Shown: one piece after another, positions 25,893 through 34,335 of the stretch
How positions within the stretch are numbered: position 1 is the stretch's first letter
How the letters are laid out: every line of letters begins with the position of its first letter
Source of the DNA: Paenibacillus oceani
GTDB taxonomy: Bacteria; Bacillota; Bacilli; Paenibacillales; NBRC-103111
Assembly (NCBI RefSeq): GCF_014705615.1
Contig: NZ_JACXJA010000016.1
Location: 141,597 to 205,596 of the forward strand
Reading direction: 5' to 3'
DNA: 64,000 bases
Position numbers and translations under genes: made by a program
Notes under the pieces: generated by a model
Database searches by the model: none
What the model saw: the letters and a program-made list of their open reading frames with translations, nothing else
What the model was told of the DNA's origin: nothing

Positions 25893-25940
25893 GCTAATTG
25901 CTTATGGTTTTAGATGGAGACAAGACCGGAGAGGAGCCAG

Positions 25941-27431
25941 ATGGTGGAGAGTCAAGGTACTAAAAAAGATAGAGAAGGAACCTTTGGCAGCAGAAGTAAT
26001 TTTATTGTAGTTTTGGTTATGATTCTGGGCGTGTTTGTCGCCATTTTGAACGAGACGCTGCTTAATGTGGCCTTGTCCAAAATTATGGCCGATATCGGCG
26101 TTTTGCCCAGTAAGGCCCAATGGCTGACGACCGGATATTTGCTGGTGATCGGGGTGCTGATCCCGGTGACGGCGTATTTGATTCAGAGATTTACGACAAG
26201 GAGTTTGTTTCTGACCGCTATGGGGCTGTTTACGGCGGGGACGTTCGTCGCTGCGGTCGCTCCCGGATTTGAAGCGCTTTTGGCCGGGAGAATCTTGCAG
26301 GCGGCGGGGACGGGGCTGTTGTTCCCTTTGCTGACCAATGTCGTATTCGCTACAGTCCCTATCGAGAAAAGAGGCTCGGCCATGGGGATGATCGGGATCG
26401 TGATTACGTTCGCTCCTGCAATCGGGCCGACTTTGTCCGGCATCATCGTCGAGCATTTCAGCTGGCGGCTGCTCTTTTACAGCGTGCTTCCTGTCGCTCT
26501 GTTCGTCATCGCCTTCGCTTACGTGAAGCTACGCAACGTGACGGAGACGACGAATCCGAAAGTCGACCTATTGTCGCTTCTGCTGTCGACGCTCGGGTTC
26601 GGAGGACTGGTGTACGGGTTCAGCAGCGCAGGAGAAGGGCACGGCGGATGGACCAGCAGCAAGGTTTACGTGCCGATCGGAATCGGAGTTGTTTCGCTGG
26701 TGTTATTTACATGGAGACAGTTGACGCTGACGCAGCCGCTGCTTGACCTTAGAACGTTTAAGTACAACGTGTTCCGGATGTCGACGCTGATTATGATTAT
26801 CGTCATGATGGCGATGTTCTCGGCGATGATGCTTTTGCCGATTTATTTGCAGAACGCCTTGAGCTACAGTCCGCTTGAAGCCGGGCTGATCATGCTGCCG
26901 GGCGGAGTCGTGATGGGGATCATGTCGCCGGTCACGGGAAAGCTGTTCGACAAGTTTGGCGCCAAGTGGCTGGCTGTGGTCGGGCTGGGGCTGATCGCCG
27001 CTTCGTTATGGCAGTTCGCGTTTCTTTCGGTGTCCACACCGTATTTCACGATCATGATCTTTAATACGTTGCTGATGCTCGGAATCTCGATGCTGATGAT
27101 GCCGGTTATGACCAATGCCTTGAACGAACTTCCTTCCAGGCTGTATCCTCACGGAACGGCCATTATCAGCACGCTCCAGCAAGTGGCCGGAGCCGTAGGG
27201 ACCGCGCTGCTCGTCACGATTATGACGAACGGGTCCAAGCGTTATTTGGAACAACTCGGCGGCTCTGCGGACGATAGGGAGATGCAAATTCTTGCCATGA
27301 TGGCGGGAATGAAAAGCGCCTTTCTGCTCGCCTTCGCTCTGGTCGCGGTCGCATGGGCGGTATCGTTTATGCTCAAACGGTCAGTTCCGCCGGAAGGGGA
27401 GCTGGAAGGCAGCAGGGCAACGGTTCACTAG
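25941..27431 (+). CDS. MFS drug exporter, DHA2 (14-TMS) family
   Basis: 496 residues from the ATG at 25941, which has GGAGAGGAG just upstream; the earlier ATG at 25914 has no ribosome site. About fourteen hydrophobic segments are visible, with NETLLNVALSKI in the first segment and the antiporter motif C region GRILQAAGTGLLFPLL. The family exports drugs and other amphipathic compounds with protons. It is a single gene, with a nearby palindrome that may bind a repressor encoded elsewhere. Confidence 0.9.
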   Translation: MVESQGTKKDREGTFGSRSNFIVVLVMILGVFVAILNETLLNVALSKIMADIGVLPSKAQWLTTGYLLVIGVLIPVTAYLIQRFTTRSLFLTAMGLFTAGTFVAAVAPGFEALLAGRILQAAGTGLLFPLLTNVVFATVPIEKRGSAMGMIGIVITFAPAIGPTLSGIIVEHFSWRLLFYSVLPVALFVIAFAYVKLRNVTETTNPKVDLLSLLLSTLGFGGLVYGFSSAGEGHGGWTSSKVYVPIGIGVVSLVLFTWRQLTLTQPLLDLRTFKYNVFRMSTLIMIIVMMAMFSAMMLLPIYLQNALSYSPLEAGLIMLPGGVVMGIMSPVTGKLFDKFGAKWLAVVGLGLIAASLWQFAFLSVSTPYFTIMIFNTLLMLGISMLMMPVMTNALNELPSRLYPHGTAIISTLQQVAGAVGTALLVTIMTNGSKRYLEQLGGSADDREMQILAMMAGMKSAFLLAFALVAVAWAVSFMLKRSVPPEGELEGSRATVH

Positions 27432-27495
27432 TCGCCGAAGCGGCGGACTGTTGGCGGTTGAGAGGCGCTCTGAATATCAAAAGCTCTGTTTCTAT

Positions 27496-27717
27496 CTATT
27501 TATTAGGTTTGCCCGGTTTTGGGACCATTTTCGGCTTGGCCACTAACGTCATTTTCTTATTGTCGATATAGTCGATTTCATAGTCGCCGAGCTGGCGGAT
27601 CAGGGACAAGACGGCGGGCGGAAAATTGGCTGCCTGAACATCCAGCGCATCTTCCAGCTCGTTGTACCAGCCGAGCATATTTTTATGGATCGTGACGAAT
27701 TTCGCTTTATTTTTCAT
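27496..27717 (-). CDS. Small conserved-looking protein, unknown function
   Basis: 73 residues on the minus strand with GAGGGG 8 bases before the ATG. The sequence is charged and ends in a Lys/Pro-rich tail (KPKMVPKPGKPNK). It has codon use like its neighbours and convergent placement between two plus-strand genes. I do not recognise the family. Confidence 0.6.
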   Translation of the reverse strand: MKNKAKFVTIHKNMLGWYNELEDALDVQAANFPPAVLSLIRQLGDYEIDYIDNKKMTLVAKPKMVPKPGKPNK

Positions 27718-27897
27718 AGCGTACCCCTCTGTTCTAGTTTTTCTATATCCTATGCGCCGCCACAGTAATAGGGATGGACTAATAGAGGTAGAAACCGAAA
27801 AAGATTCGAAACGGAACCCCCGTTTGTTAATCCTGACCGAATCGTTGATAATAACTTTAACGCGGTTATTACACCATATAGAAATGAGCGATCAACG

Positions 27898-28638
27898 GTG
27901 CAAAAACGATGGGTTGGCGAGGTCACGCATATTACGAGATATCCGGTCAAATCGATGGCGGGAGAGTCTTTAACCCGGACGGCTGTAGCGGCTTACGGGT
28001 TGTACGGGGACAGGAGCCATGCTCTCGTCGATCCCGCGAAGCAAGGCTGGGAGCGTTATATTACCGCCAGACAAATTCCCCGGCTGCTCGGCTACAGGCC
28101 GACATTTCTCGAACAAAGCACGGAGGGGGAATTTCCGCAGTTGCAAATCGCTTCTCCGGATGGGCGGACATTCGGGTGGGACGAGCAGTTGTTAAGCGAG
28201 CTCGGCAGCCTCTCGAACCGGACGATGACGATGATCCGGCACCAGCCGGACAGTGTCGATCTGCTGGCCGTGGATACGGGGGCGATTCTTCTGATTACCG
28301 ACCGGTCTTTGCGGAAGCTGGAGCGTCTGACGGGCCGGGAGATCGATCCGCGCCGGTTTCGCGCCAATATCGTCGTTTCCCTGCACGAGGATGCCACAGA
28401 GGACGAGACCGGTTGGATCGGAAAGGAACTTTCCATAGGCGGCTGCCGGCTCCAGATCGAAGAGCCGTGCGAGCGATGCTCTGTCATTACGTTAGATCCG
28501 GATACCTACGAGCGAGATGTGAAGATTCTGAAGCAAGTCAACGAACAGATGAATCTGATCTTCGGCGTATATGCTTCGGTAACGGCGGTCGGCGACGTAG
28601 GCGTGGGAGACCGGGTGTATGTAGGGGAGCAAGGATAG
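27898..28638 (+). CDS. MOSC domain protein
   Basis: 246-residue member of the MOSC/YcbX-like family, beta-barrel proteins related to the C-terminal domain of molybdenum cofactor sulfurase. The N-terminal MOSC_N-like region (VGEVTHITRYPVKSMAGESL) is followed by the MOSC core with FRANIVVS and the conserved cysteine motif EPCERC. There is no fused ferredoxin or PLP domain. The GTG start at 27898 is chosen as the first in frame; no strong ribosome site was found. Such proteins are linked to N-hydroxylated compound reduction or molybdenum-cofactor sulfur transfer, but the partner here is unknown. Confidence 0.85.
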   Translation: MQKRWVGEVTHITRYPVKSMAGESLTRTAVAAYGLYGDRSHALVDPAKQGWERYITARQIPRLLGYRPTFLEQSTEGEFPQLQIASPDGRTFGWDEQLLSELGSLSNRTMTMIRHQPDSVDLLAVDTGAILLITDRSLRKLERLTGREIDPRRFRANIVVSLHEDATEDETGWIGKELSIGGCRLQIEEPCERCSVITLDPDTYERDVKILKQVNEQMNLIFGVYASVTAVGDVGVGDRVYVGEQG

Positions 28639-28689
28639 ATTTGATCAGATGGCCAATTAAAAGAATGGAAACTTATGATCAATTATTCC

Positions 28690-28719
28690 TTGACAGGAAT
28701 ATTCCTTAAAGGGTATATT
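28690..28719 (+). promoter_or_regulatory. Promoter with operator-like palindrome before the VOC gene
   Basis: TTGACA (28690-28695) and TATATT (28714-28719) are 18 bases apart. The spacer contains the perfect palindrome AGGAATATTCCT (28695-28706), with a further TTCC upstream. A repressor bound there would block RNA polymerase. Confidence 0.6.
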
Positions 28720-28846
28720 TGAAACGTAACCTACAGCGGATAAGAAAAGCTGCTACGACTAGAGGAACCAAAAACGGCTGGCCAAGCGGCTCAACCTTAT
28801 AGCCCGTAACAAAGCCGGCTCGACAAATTATCGATGAGGTGATCGT

Positions 28847-29263
28847 ATGGCAGTTAGAGCGAATCAAATTTTTGTTAATTTACCGGTTAAAGATTTGAAC
28901 CAAACGATCGAGTTTTTTACAAAAGTCGGGTTTGAGTTTAATCCGGAATATACGGACGAGAATGCAGCATGTATGATCGTCAGCGACCATATTTTCGTGA
29001 TGCTGCTGGTCGAAGAGTTTTTCAAAAATTTCACTAAAAAAGAGATCGCGGATGCAACGAAAACGACGGAAGTTATCGTGGCGCTGTCTGCAGACAGCAA
29101 AGAGCAAGTGAATGAGATCGTAAACCGTGCGCTCGCAGCCGGCGGTACAGTATCCAATGAACCTATGGATCAAGGCTTCATGTACGGATGGAGCTTCCAG
29201 GATATTAACGGCCATCTGTGGGAACTGATGTATATGGATATGAGCGGAGGCGGCCAAGCTTAA
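28847..29263 (+). CDS. VOC / glyoxalase-like protein
   Basis: 138-residue vicinal-oxygen-chelate fold protein with two beta-alpha-beta-beta-beta modules (FVNLPVKDLNQTIEFF at the start, DINGHLWELMYMDM at the end). The ending with its Glu matches the lactoylglutathione-lyase-related extradiol/resistance group. It has a strong promoter with an operator-like palindrome and ends at its own terminator, so it is probably an inducible single-gene unit. The substrate is unknown. Confidence 0.85.
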   Translation: MAVRANQIFVNLPVKDLNQTIEFFTKVGFEFNPEYTDENAACMIVSDHIFVMLLVEEFFKNFTKKEIADATKTTEVIVALSADSKEQVNEIVNRALAAGGTVSNEPMDQGFMYGWSFQDINGHLWELMYMDMSGGGQA

Positions 29264-29304
29264 ATCCGCGGCAGAACGAGCTTGTTGGGTATGAAAGCGA
29301 AGAC

Positions 29305-29330
29305 GGGCCTCCTCAAGCGGGAGGCTTTTC
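29305..29330 (+). terminator. Terminator after the VOC gene
   Basis: GCCTCC pairs with GGAGGC across a 7-base loop and is followed by TTTTC. Confidence 0.7.
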
Positions 29331-29359
29331 GCATACGGGGAGATCGAAAGGAGTTCATA

Positions 29360-29569
29360 GTGGGCGCATATGTGTATTCGGGAATCGTATGGGGGCTGCT
29401 TCTGATCGCGGGCGTGCTGCTCATCGCCGCATCCCGGACGAATCGGAAAGATAAGAACAGCGGCATTTTAAGATGGACGGGGTATGGACTTCTTCTCTGT
29501 ACTCTTGGGCTGATTGTCCTGGAAATCTATGCTGGTTTCGAGGAAGCGTCGCATCGGATCGGTCATTAA
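29360..29569 (+). CDS. Small two-segment membrane protein
   Basis: 69 residues from the GTG at 29360, with AAAGGAG 8 bases upstream; earlier in-frame starts lie inside or before the terminator hairpin. Two hydrophobic segments (about residues 4-24 and 40-60) are joined by a basic loop (SRTNRKDKNSG). Function unknown. Confidence 0.55.
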   Translation: MGAYVYSGIVWGLLLIAGVLLIAASRTNRKDKNSGILRWTGYGLLLCTLGLIVLEIYAGFEEASHRIGH

Positions 29570-29921
29570 ACGCCGAGCGCGAGCCGTTTATTCATTTCGC
29601 TAAGATGATATGAAAGAAAAAGGGTATGGGTAGCAGATCGGAAGTCCGATTCTGGATAGAGCGGGCTTTTTTTGCATTCGAAGCTGACGGGTTTCTCTGC
29701 CGGATTTATCGGCCTGCGACCGGAACGGGACGTTTTCCGTCCTTTCTAAGTATAATGAAAATGTTGACATTTCGTTTTTAGGCAACTAAGCTTAATTGAA
29801 AATTAATACGATTTTTTTGGGGAATTTTTTGGGGTTATCCGTAATACATGATAGAATTTCCTTCCTACTATTAGTTCATCTTATATATTTATATAGTAAA
29901 GAATTTTTGAGGGGTGCCGAA

Positions 29922-31793
29922 GTGGAATTTATCCAATTAATTTGTCCAAATTGTAACGGGAAAATTGAAAATAAAAAAGGGCAAACGTTCAAATGTCCTT
30001 TTTGTGAGACGGAACTATTATTAAAAGAGAATAAAGTCTATTATGTGGACCAAACGATTCATAATTATTACGGGACGCCTCCTGCATCCGCTCCTGTGAC
30101 AACAAACCCGGCGAAACGTGCAAAAACGGCAGGTCTTGTGTCGCTCGTGCTCCTTTGTGCCATGGTTGGATATTTCTTTTTGATCGGCAATCCAGTTAAA
30201 GACAGCGGTACTGTCAAATCGCCGCCTGTACGAACGATGCCGGAAAGCGAAGTGCTCCTGTTCTTTTTAAAAGATATTTTCAACAAAGGCACAGCGATGC
30301 CGACGGAAGAAGAAATTGAGCGAATCCGTTATTTGTCCGCAGACCATTCTGAAGATCAGTGGCATTTCGTTTACAGCTTCGACGATCCGTTTACGAATAA
30401 GCAAGCTGAAAAAATCAACTATGTGATTTCAGACAAAATATTGAATACTCAAAAAATCGAACAAAAAGACTTTGAGGCGTTTAGCGGACTAACGGCGTTA
30501 AATCTGATGGGGGAATACGAGATCTCCAAAAATCAGGACGTCAGTTTTCGGCATATGGAACAATTAAAAAGCTATGAAGGCGGCTTTAACGAATCGTTCC
30601 AGGTGTTCGCCCAATATTTTGCCGATAAAGCCAAGGTCGTAGAACTCTCCGTACAAATCCGGAACAACGCTGAACTGGCCTTACTGCTGGAGTTTCCGAA
30701 TTTGCAGTCGCTTGACATTTCCTATGTCGATAAGTCTGTTACGGACTTCCATCTGCTGAATCAGCTGAAGCTAAAGTCATTATCATTTCGTACGATCAAC
30801 GATATAAAATGGTTGTCTTCCTTAACCGGCTTGGAGTCCTTAGGCATCTATTATAGTGATGCAACCGACTTTAGTTCTTTGTATTCACTGAGTCAATTAC
30901 AAGAGTTGAGGTTTGAGGCAGTAAAAAATTTAAAAACGATTGATTTTGTACAAAACATGCCTAACCTGCAAGTGCTGGAGATCGATCGGGCCGATCTTGC
31001 GAGCTTAGAACGGCTAAGAAATAAGTTATCCTTGACGAAGCTGCGAGTAGCGTACCTCTCTCCATTAGGTTCTGTTGAATTTGTGAACAGTTTAACTTCT
31101 CTGACGGAATTGTCGATAACGGGTTATCATGGAGCGGTCTCCTCATTCACACTGCCTAATTTAAAGAAAGCCGAAGTATCCGGTTCGATCTTGAAAAAGC
31201 TGACGGCGCCTGCCTTGCAATCTTTAAAGGTTAACATTGGCAGCGTAGATCTACATGGGGCAGATGTCGTGAAATACCCGCAGCTGGAGCAGCTTTCACT
31301 GATTGATGGAAGTTTTGAAGATATCCGTTCCCTGGATCGTCTGCCCAGTCTGCAATCCTTATATGTAGAAGATATGAGTTTTTATGATGAAACGAGTGCG
31401 TTATTCCAATTGCAGCATATCAAAACGTTGACCTGTAAGGATTGCAGTTTCCAGCTCCGCAGCCAAGATCCGTTCTCAAATGATACGCTCGAACATTTAA
31501 TTTTGACCAAGACGTGGTTTCAAATAGGCAACGAACGAGTGAGTGAAATGGATAAGGTGATGCCTTATTTTGCAAATGTGACAGCCTTACGTTCATTTTC
31601 CATGCAGGACAGCTCGCTGCAATCGCTGGATTTCATGAACAAGTGGCAGCATATGGAGGTGCTTCATTTGGAAAATAACGCGATTTCCAATGTGGAGCCT
31701 CTGGTGAAACTTCCAAATCTGAAAAAGTTGTATATGGAAGGCAATCCGGTACAAAACAAGTCTGTTCTGGATAAGAGAATTTTAGTTTATTGA
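29922..31793 (+). CDS. Zinc-ribbon, single-membrane-span, leucine-rich-repeat protein
   Basis: 623 residues from the GTG at 29922 (GAGGGG upstream), not the earlier ATG at 29796. The N-terminus is a zinc ribbon with two CxxC pairs (CPNCNGK and CPFCETE). One membrane span (about residues 67-86, AGLVSLVLLCAMVGYFFLIG) separates it from a large C-terminal region with leucine-rich-repeat-like units of about 22 residues (LTGLESLGIYYSDA, LSQLQELRFEAVKN, LPNLKKLYMEGN). The coding region is clearly AT-richer than its neighbours, suggesting later acquisition. The topology (cytoplasmic zinc ribbon, external LRR) is inferred. No enzyme motif is seen. Confidence 0.8.
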   Translation: MEFIQLICPNCNGKIENKKGQTFKCPFCETELLLKENKVYYVDQTIHNYYGTPPASAPVTTNPAKRAKTAGLVSLVLLCAMVGYFFLIGNPVKDSGTVKSPPVRTMPESEVLLFFLKDIFNKGTAMPTEEEIERIRYLSADHSEDQWHFVYSFDDPFTNKQAEKINYVISDKILNTQKIEQKDFEAFSGLTALNLMGEYEISKNQDVSFRHMEQLKSYEGGFNESFQVFAQYFADKAKVVELSVQIRNNAELALLLEFPNLQSLDISYVDKSVTDFHLLNQLKLKSLSFRTINDIKWLSSLTGLESLGIYYSDATDFSSLYSLSQLQELRFEAVKNLKTIDFVQNMPNLQVLEIDRADLASLERLRNKLSLTKLRVAYLSPLGSVEFVNSLTSLTELSITGYHGAVSSFTLPNLKKAEVSGSILKKLTAPALQSLKVNIGSVDLHGADVVKYPQLEQLSLIDGSFEDIRSLDRLPSLQSLYVEDMSFYDETSALFQLQHIKTLTCKDCSFQLRSQDPFSNDTLEHLILTKTWFQIGNERVSEMDKVMPYFANVTALRSFSMQDSSLQSLDFMNKWQHMEVLHLENNAISNVEPLVKLPNLKKLYMEGNPVQNKSVLDKRILVY

Positions 31794-31814
31794 TAAAAAA
31801 GGTCGGTTGTCCAG

Positions 31815-31864
31815 CTCCCTATAGGATAGACAGGTAACACGGTCTGTCGCATAGGGAGTTTTAT
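31815..31864 (+). terminator. Terminator after the LRR protein
   Basis: CTCCCTAT (31815-31822) pairs with ATAGGGAG (31851-31858) with an inner GACAG/CTGTC stem, followed by TTTTATTT. Confidence 0.75.
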
Positions 31865-31943
31865 TTGCTGCGGAAACGATTGTATCAAATCCCTCACGGA
31901 AGCCGCACAGGGGAACAGCGTCTCCATGCCCGGTCCATATTCC

Positions 31944-31953
31944 GTAGATAGTA
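31944..31953 (+). promoter_or_regulatory. Operator-like box upstream of the GntR/solute-binding regulator
   Basis: GTAGATAGTA here is identical to the core of the tandem boxes at 34236-34255 upstream of the hydroxyacid dehydrogenase operon, and the flanking bases partly agree. It could be an autoregulatory site. Confidence 0.4.
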
Positions 31954-32040
31954 GGCAGGACTTGAAAAGGACGGTGCGAATTGATAAGATTTTGGTGACG
32001 TCCAAAATCCAATTCAATCAGGCAGGGAGCAGGAATAGCG

Positions 32041-33420
32041 ATGAATTCAAAGCCGAGCCGACGCACTTTCAGAGACCGTATGAACGAAATGATCGCCACG
32101 CTGCGCCGCGATATCGAGTCGGGCGTTTATGCGCCCGGCTCTTTTTTGCCTTCGGAAGAACGACTTGCCGAGCAGTTCGAAGTGAGCTACAAATCGGTGG
32201 CCAAAGCACTTGATCAGCTGGCGGCCGAAGGGTTGCTGGTCAAAATACGCCGGGTGGGCAGCAAGGTCGTCAAAAAGGAGACGGTTCATTTCGGGTTTCA
32301 CGATACGATGTACCGGGACGTCGACCTGGCCTCGCTGCTTGCCTTGTTTCACCAGGAGCATCCGCATATCGAGATCCGTCCGGTCGCCATCTCGCAAAAC
32401 TATGCTTCGGATACGATCGACGATCTGATGACATCCGGCCGGTTCGACGTCATGATGACCAATCATATTTACTACCAGCACGCCCGGGAGCGCAATCGGC
32501 TGAACGTGCTGGAGCCGGTGTGCCTTGCGGACGACACGTATCCGTTTCTTCGCGAGGAGCTGCTTGTCGACGGCGTCAGCTACGCTTTGCCGCTTGTATT
32601 TTCACCGGTCATCCTCGCCTATAATCCGGAGCATTTCCGGGAGGCGGGGCTCCCGGAGCCGGACAGCGGATGGACGTGGGAACGGATGCTGGAGGCTGCC
32701 GCGCAGTTGACGAAGCCAGAAGGAAGATATGGATTTGCCGCCAGCTTCCTGGCCGGCAACAACCGCTGGCCGGCGATCTGGATGCAGCTTGCCTCCGATC
32801 CGCTGCATTCATCCGGCTGGCGGCTGGAGGCGGAGGAACTTGCCGCGGCCCTGACGTACAGCTGCGGCTTGATGAAAGCAGACGGAGTCGTTCCGAGTTT
32901 TCTCGACGTTTCGACGATGCAGTCCCTGTTCGCCGAAGGCAAGCTGTCGATGCTGATGACGACTTACTTTTTGCTGAACGGCTTGGGCGACAAGATTCCG
33001 TACGATATAGCGCCATTGCCTTACGTAACGAAACCGCGGACCATGCTGCTGTGGATCGGACTGGCCATTTACCGCAAGACGGCGGTGCCGGAGGCGGCCC
33101 GCACGTTCGTTGAGTTTATGTCGTCTCCCGAGGCGCAAGCGGTCATCCGCCGCAATACGCTCAGCATCCCGGGCTCCGCCGTCGCGGCCGGCGCGTCGGA
33201 GCCGAAGGTGCACAAGCCGGAACGGTACAATTTGTACCGGGAAATTATTCCGACCTACCGGAGCCATCGGCAATACGGGCTGAGCCACGAGACGATCGAA
33301 GCGGTGCGCGAGCTGCTGCCGCTGCTGTACTCCGGCTTGATCGGAGCTGCGGAGCTGCGCGTCCGGCTGGCGGAGCTGCTGGATCAGCAGGAGGCCGGGC
33401 GGATCGCTTCCGGCGGTTAA
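32041..33420 (+). CDS. GntR-type HTH regulator fused to a solute-binding-protein domain
   Basis: 459 residues, no signal peptide. Residues 5-75 are a GntR winged helix-turn-helix (APGSFLPSEERLAEQFEVSY, KALDQLAAEGLLVKIRRVGS). The remainder is a family-1-type solute-binding domain (FHQEHPHIEIRPVAI, VILAYNPEHFREAGLPEPDS, GFAASFLAGNN) that normally occurs in extracellular lipoproteins. Lacking a signal peptide, it must act in the cytoplasm, so the sugar-binding fold probably serves as the effector domain. It lies upstream of the dehydrogenase, lipoprotein and heparinase operon, and a box resembling that operon's operator precedes it, so it probably regulates that operon and itself. Confidence 0.9.
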   Translation: MNSKPSRRTFRDRMNEMIATLRRDIESGVYAPGSFLPSEERLAEQFEVSYKSVAKALDQLAAEGLLVKIRRVGSKVVKKETVHFGFHDTMYRDVDLASLLALFHQEHPHIEIRPVAISQNYASDTIDDLMTSGRFDVMMTNHIYYQHARERNRLNVLEPVCLADDTYPFLREELLVDGVSYALPLVFSPVILAYNPEHFREAGLPEPDSGWTWERMLEAAAQLTKPEGRYGFAASFLAGNNRWPAIWMQLASDPLHSSGWRLEAEELAAALTYSCGLMKADGVVPSFLDVSTMQSLFAEGKLSMLMTTYFLLNGLGDKIPYDIAPLPYVTKPRTMLLWIGLAIYRKTAVPEAARTFVEFMSSPEAQAVIRRNTLSIPGSAVAAGASEPKVHKPERYNLYREIIPTYRSHRQYGLSHETIEAVRELLPLLYSGLIGAAELRVRLAELLDQQEAGRIASGG

Positions 33421-33456
33421 GGCACTTCGGCACGGTGCGGCTGCCAGTCCAATAAC

Positions 33457-33700
33457 AAAAGGGTACATCCCCCGCCAGTTGGTTGGAATAAGAGCGGTTT
33501 GAAGCTTTTATTTTGTGCGAACCCGTGTGGATGGAGGAATTAAGAGCGGTTTGGGCTGTTAAAATCGGCAAAAAGGGTGCAACCCCCACCAGTTGGTTGG
33601 AATAAGAGGTACAAACCACCTTTATTTCGTTTGTTTTATGGATAATGAGGAAAATAAAGGGTTAAAAGACACTTATCTTGCTCAAAGTCCGCGTGCGTGA
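33457..33700 (+). repeat. Dispersed intergenic repeat, copy 3, with an extra partial module
   Basis: The core is 33486-33677 in the usual orientation. It is preceded at 33457-33485 by an additional copy of the internal segment (AAAAGGGTAC...GCCAGTTGGTTGG), which normally occurs only between modules two and three and does recur here at 33571. The element therefore looks like a partial internal duplication. Confidence 0.85.
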
Positions 33701-34029
33701 CGAATGTTGGCTATCTGCACGAACACGGCGTATCTACATGGGACGAATGGGCTGATGAGAACGGCGATTTGGGGCCGGTGTGCGGCAAGCAGCGGCGCGA
33801 ATCGGGAGGACCAAGCTGCTCGCAAAAATGAGGTGACCGGTTTCGCTTATTGGAGTCGGGTTGCCCCCGTAACACCTCATCAACGAGCGGCTGGAGCCAA
33901 AATACCCGTTCCCTCCACGCACAAACGTAGGGGGTTGCTCGCCAAAGGACCGTCCGATGGTTTACAGATCCCAGAAAAAGTCATGGTTTTTTCAGGGAGT
34001 GCGAATTATTAAGTTTGATCTTCAACGAG

Positions 34030-34072
34030 AGACCGTTTAATGCCAGTTCACAGGCTAAAAACGGTCTTTTTG
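34030..34072 (+). terminator. Terminator-like hairpin
   Basis: AGACCGTTT (34030-34038) pairs with AAACGGTCT (34059-34067), followed by TTTT. No gene ends nearby, so it may terminate read-through from the regulator gene. Confidence 0.6.
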
Positions 34073-34203
34073 CATCTTAGAAAAAAGCCAAGAGGGCTGT
34101 TCTGTTCAGTGGCCGCGAGCTTTTTGGACGGTTTTTTGGCGTGCATTTGTGCAGCCGGACGCGCAATTGAAATCAAAAAAAGCGACGAATGAAAATCCGA
34201 TGG

Positions 34204-34231
34204 TTGACATTGCTGCGGGAAGGATTATAAT
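34204..34231 (+). promoter_or_regulatory. Consensus sigma-A promoter of the polysaccharide operon
   Basis: TTGACA (34204-34209) and TATAAT (34226-34231) match both consensus hexamers exactly, with a 16-base spacer. Confidence 0.85.
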
Positions 34232-34235
34232 TTGT

Positions 34236-34309
34236 TATGTAGATAGTATGTAGATGTTTATTTTTGAATTATTGTAGCTTGTTAATGTATTCTGCGTATC
34301 TTCTACATA
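34236..34309 (+). promoter_or_regulatory. Repeated TATGTAGA operator boxes
   Basis: TATGTAGAT occurs at 34236-34244 and 34247-34255 (one helical turn apart), directly after the -10 hexamer. An inverted copy (TCTACATA) lies at 34302-34309. Their position over the transcription start suits a repressor. The GntR/solute-binding fusion protein is the inferred binder. Confidence 0.6.
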
Positions 34310-34335
34310 TCTAAAAAGAATGGAGGACGAGAAGC

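Larger units (their letters stand above)
25638..25940. other. Intergenic stretch before the MFS exporter
   Basis: 303 bases with the terminator at 25674 and the 16-bp palindrome at 25877. No gene is supported. Confidence 0.6.
33421..34335. other. Gene-poor stretch before the hydroxyacid dehydrogenase operon
   Basis: About 915 bases. It contains repeat copy 3, a terminator-like hairpin at 34030, a consensus promoter at 34204 and the TATGTAGA boxes. The open frame at 33704-34012 has no ribosome site or recognisable protein and was not called. Confidence 0.65.

Noticed and set aside
33704..34012. 102-codon plus-strand frame in the stretch after repeat copy 3
   Set aside because: No ribosome site, no family resemblance and atypical composition.
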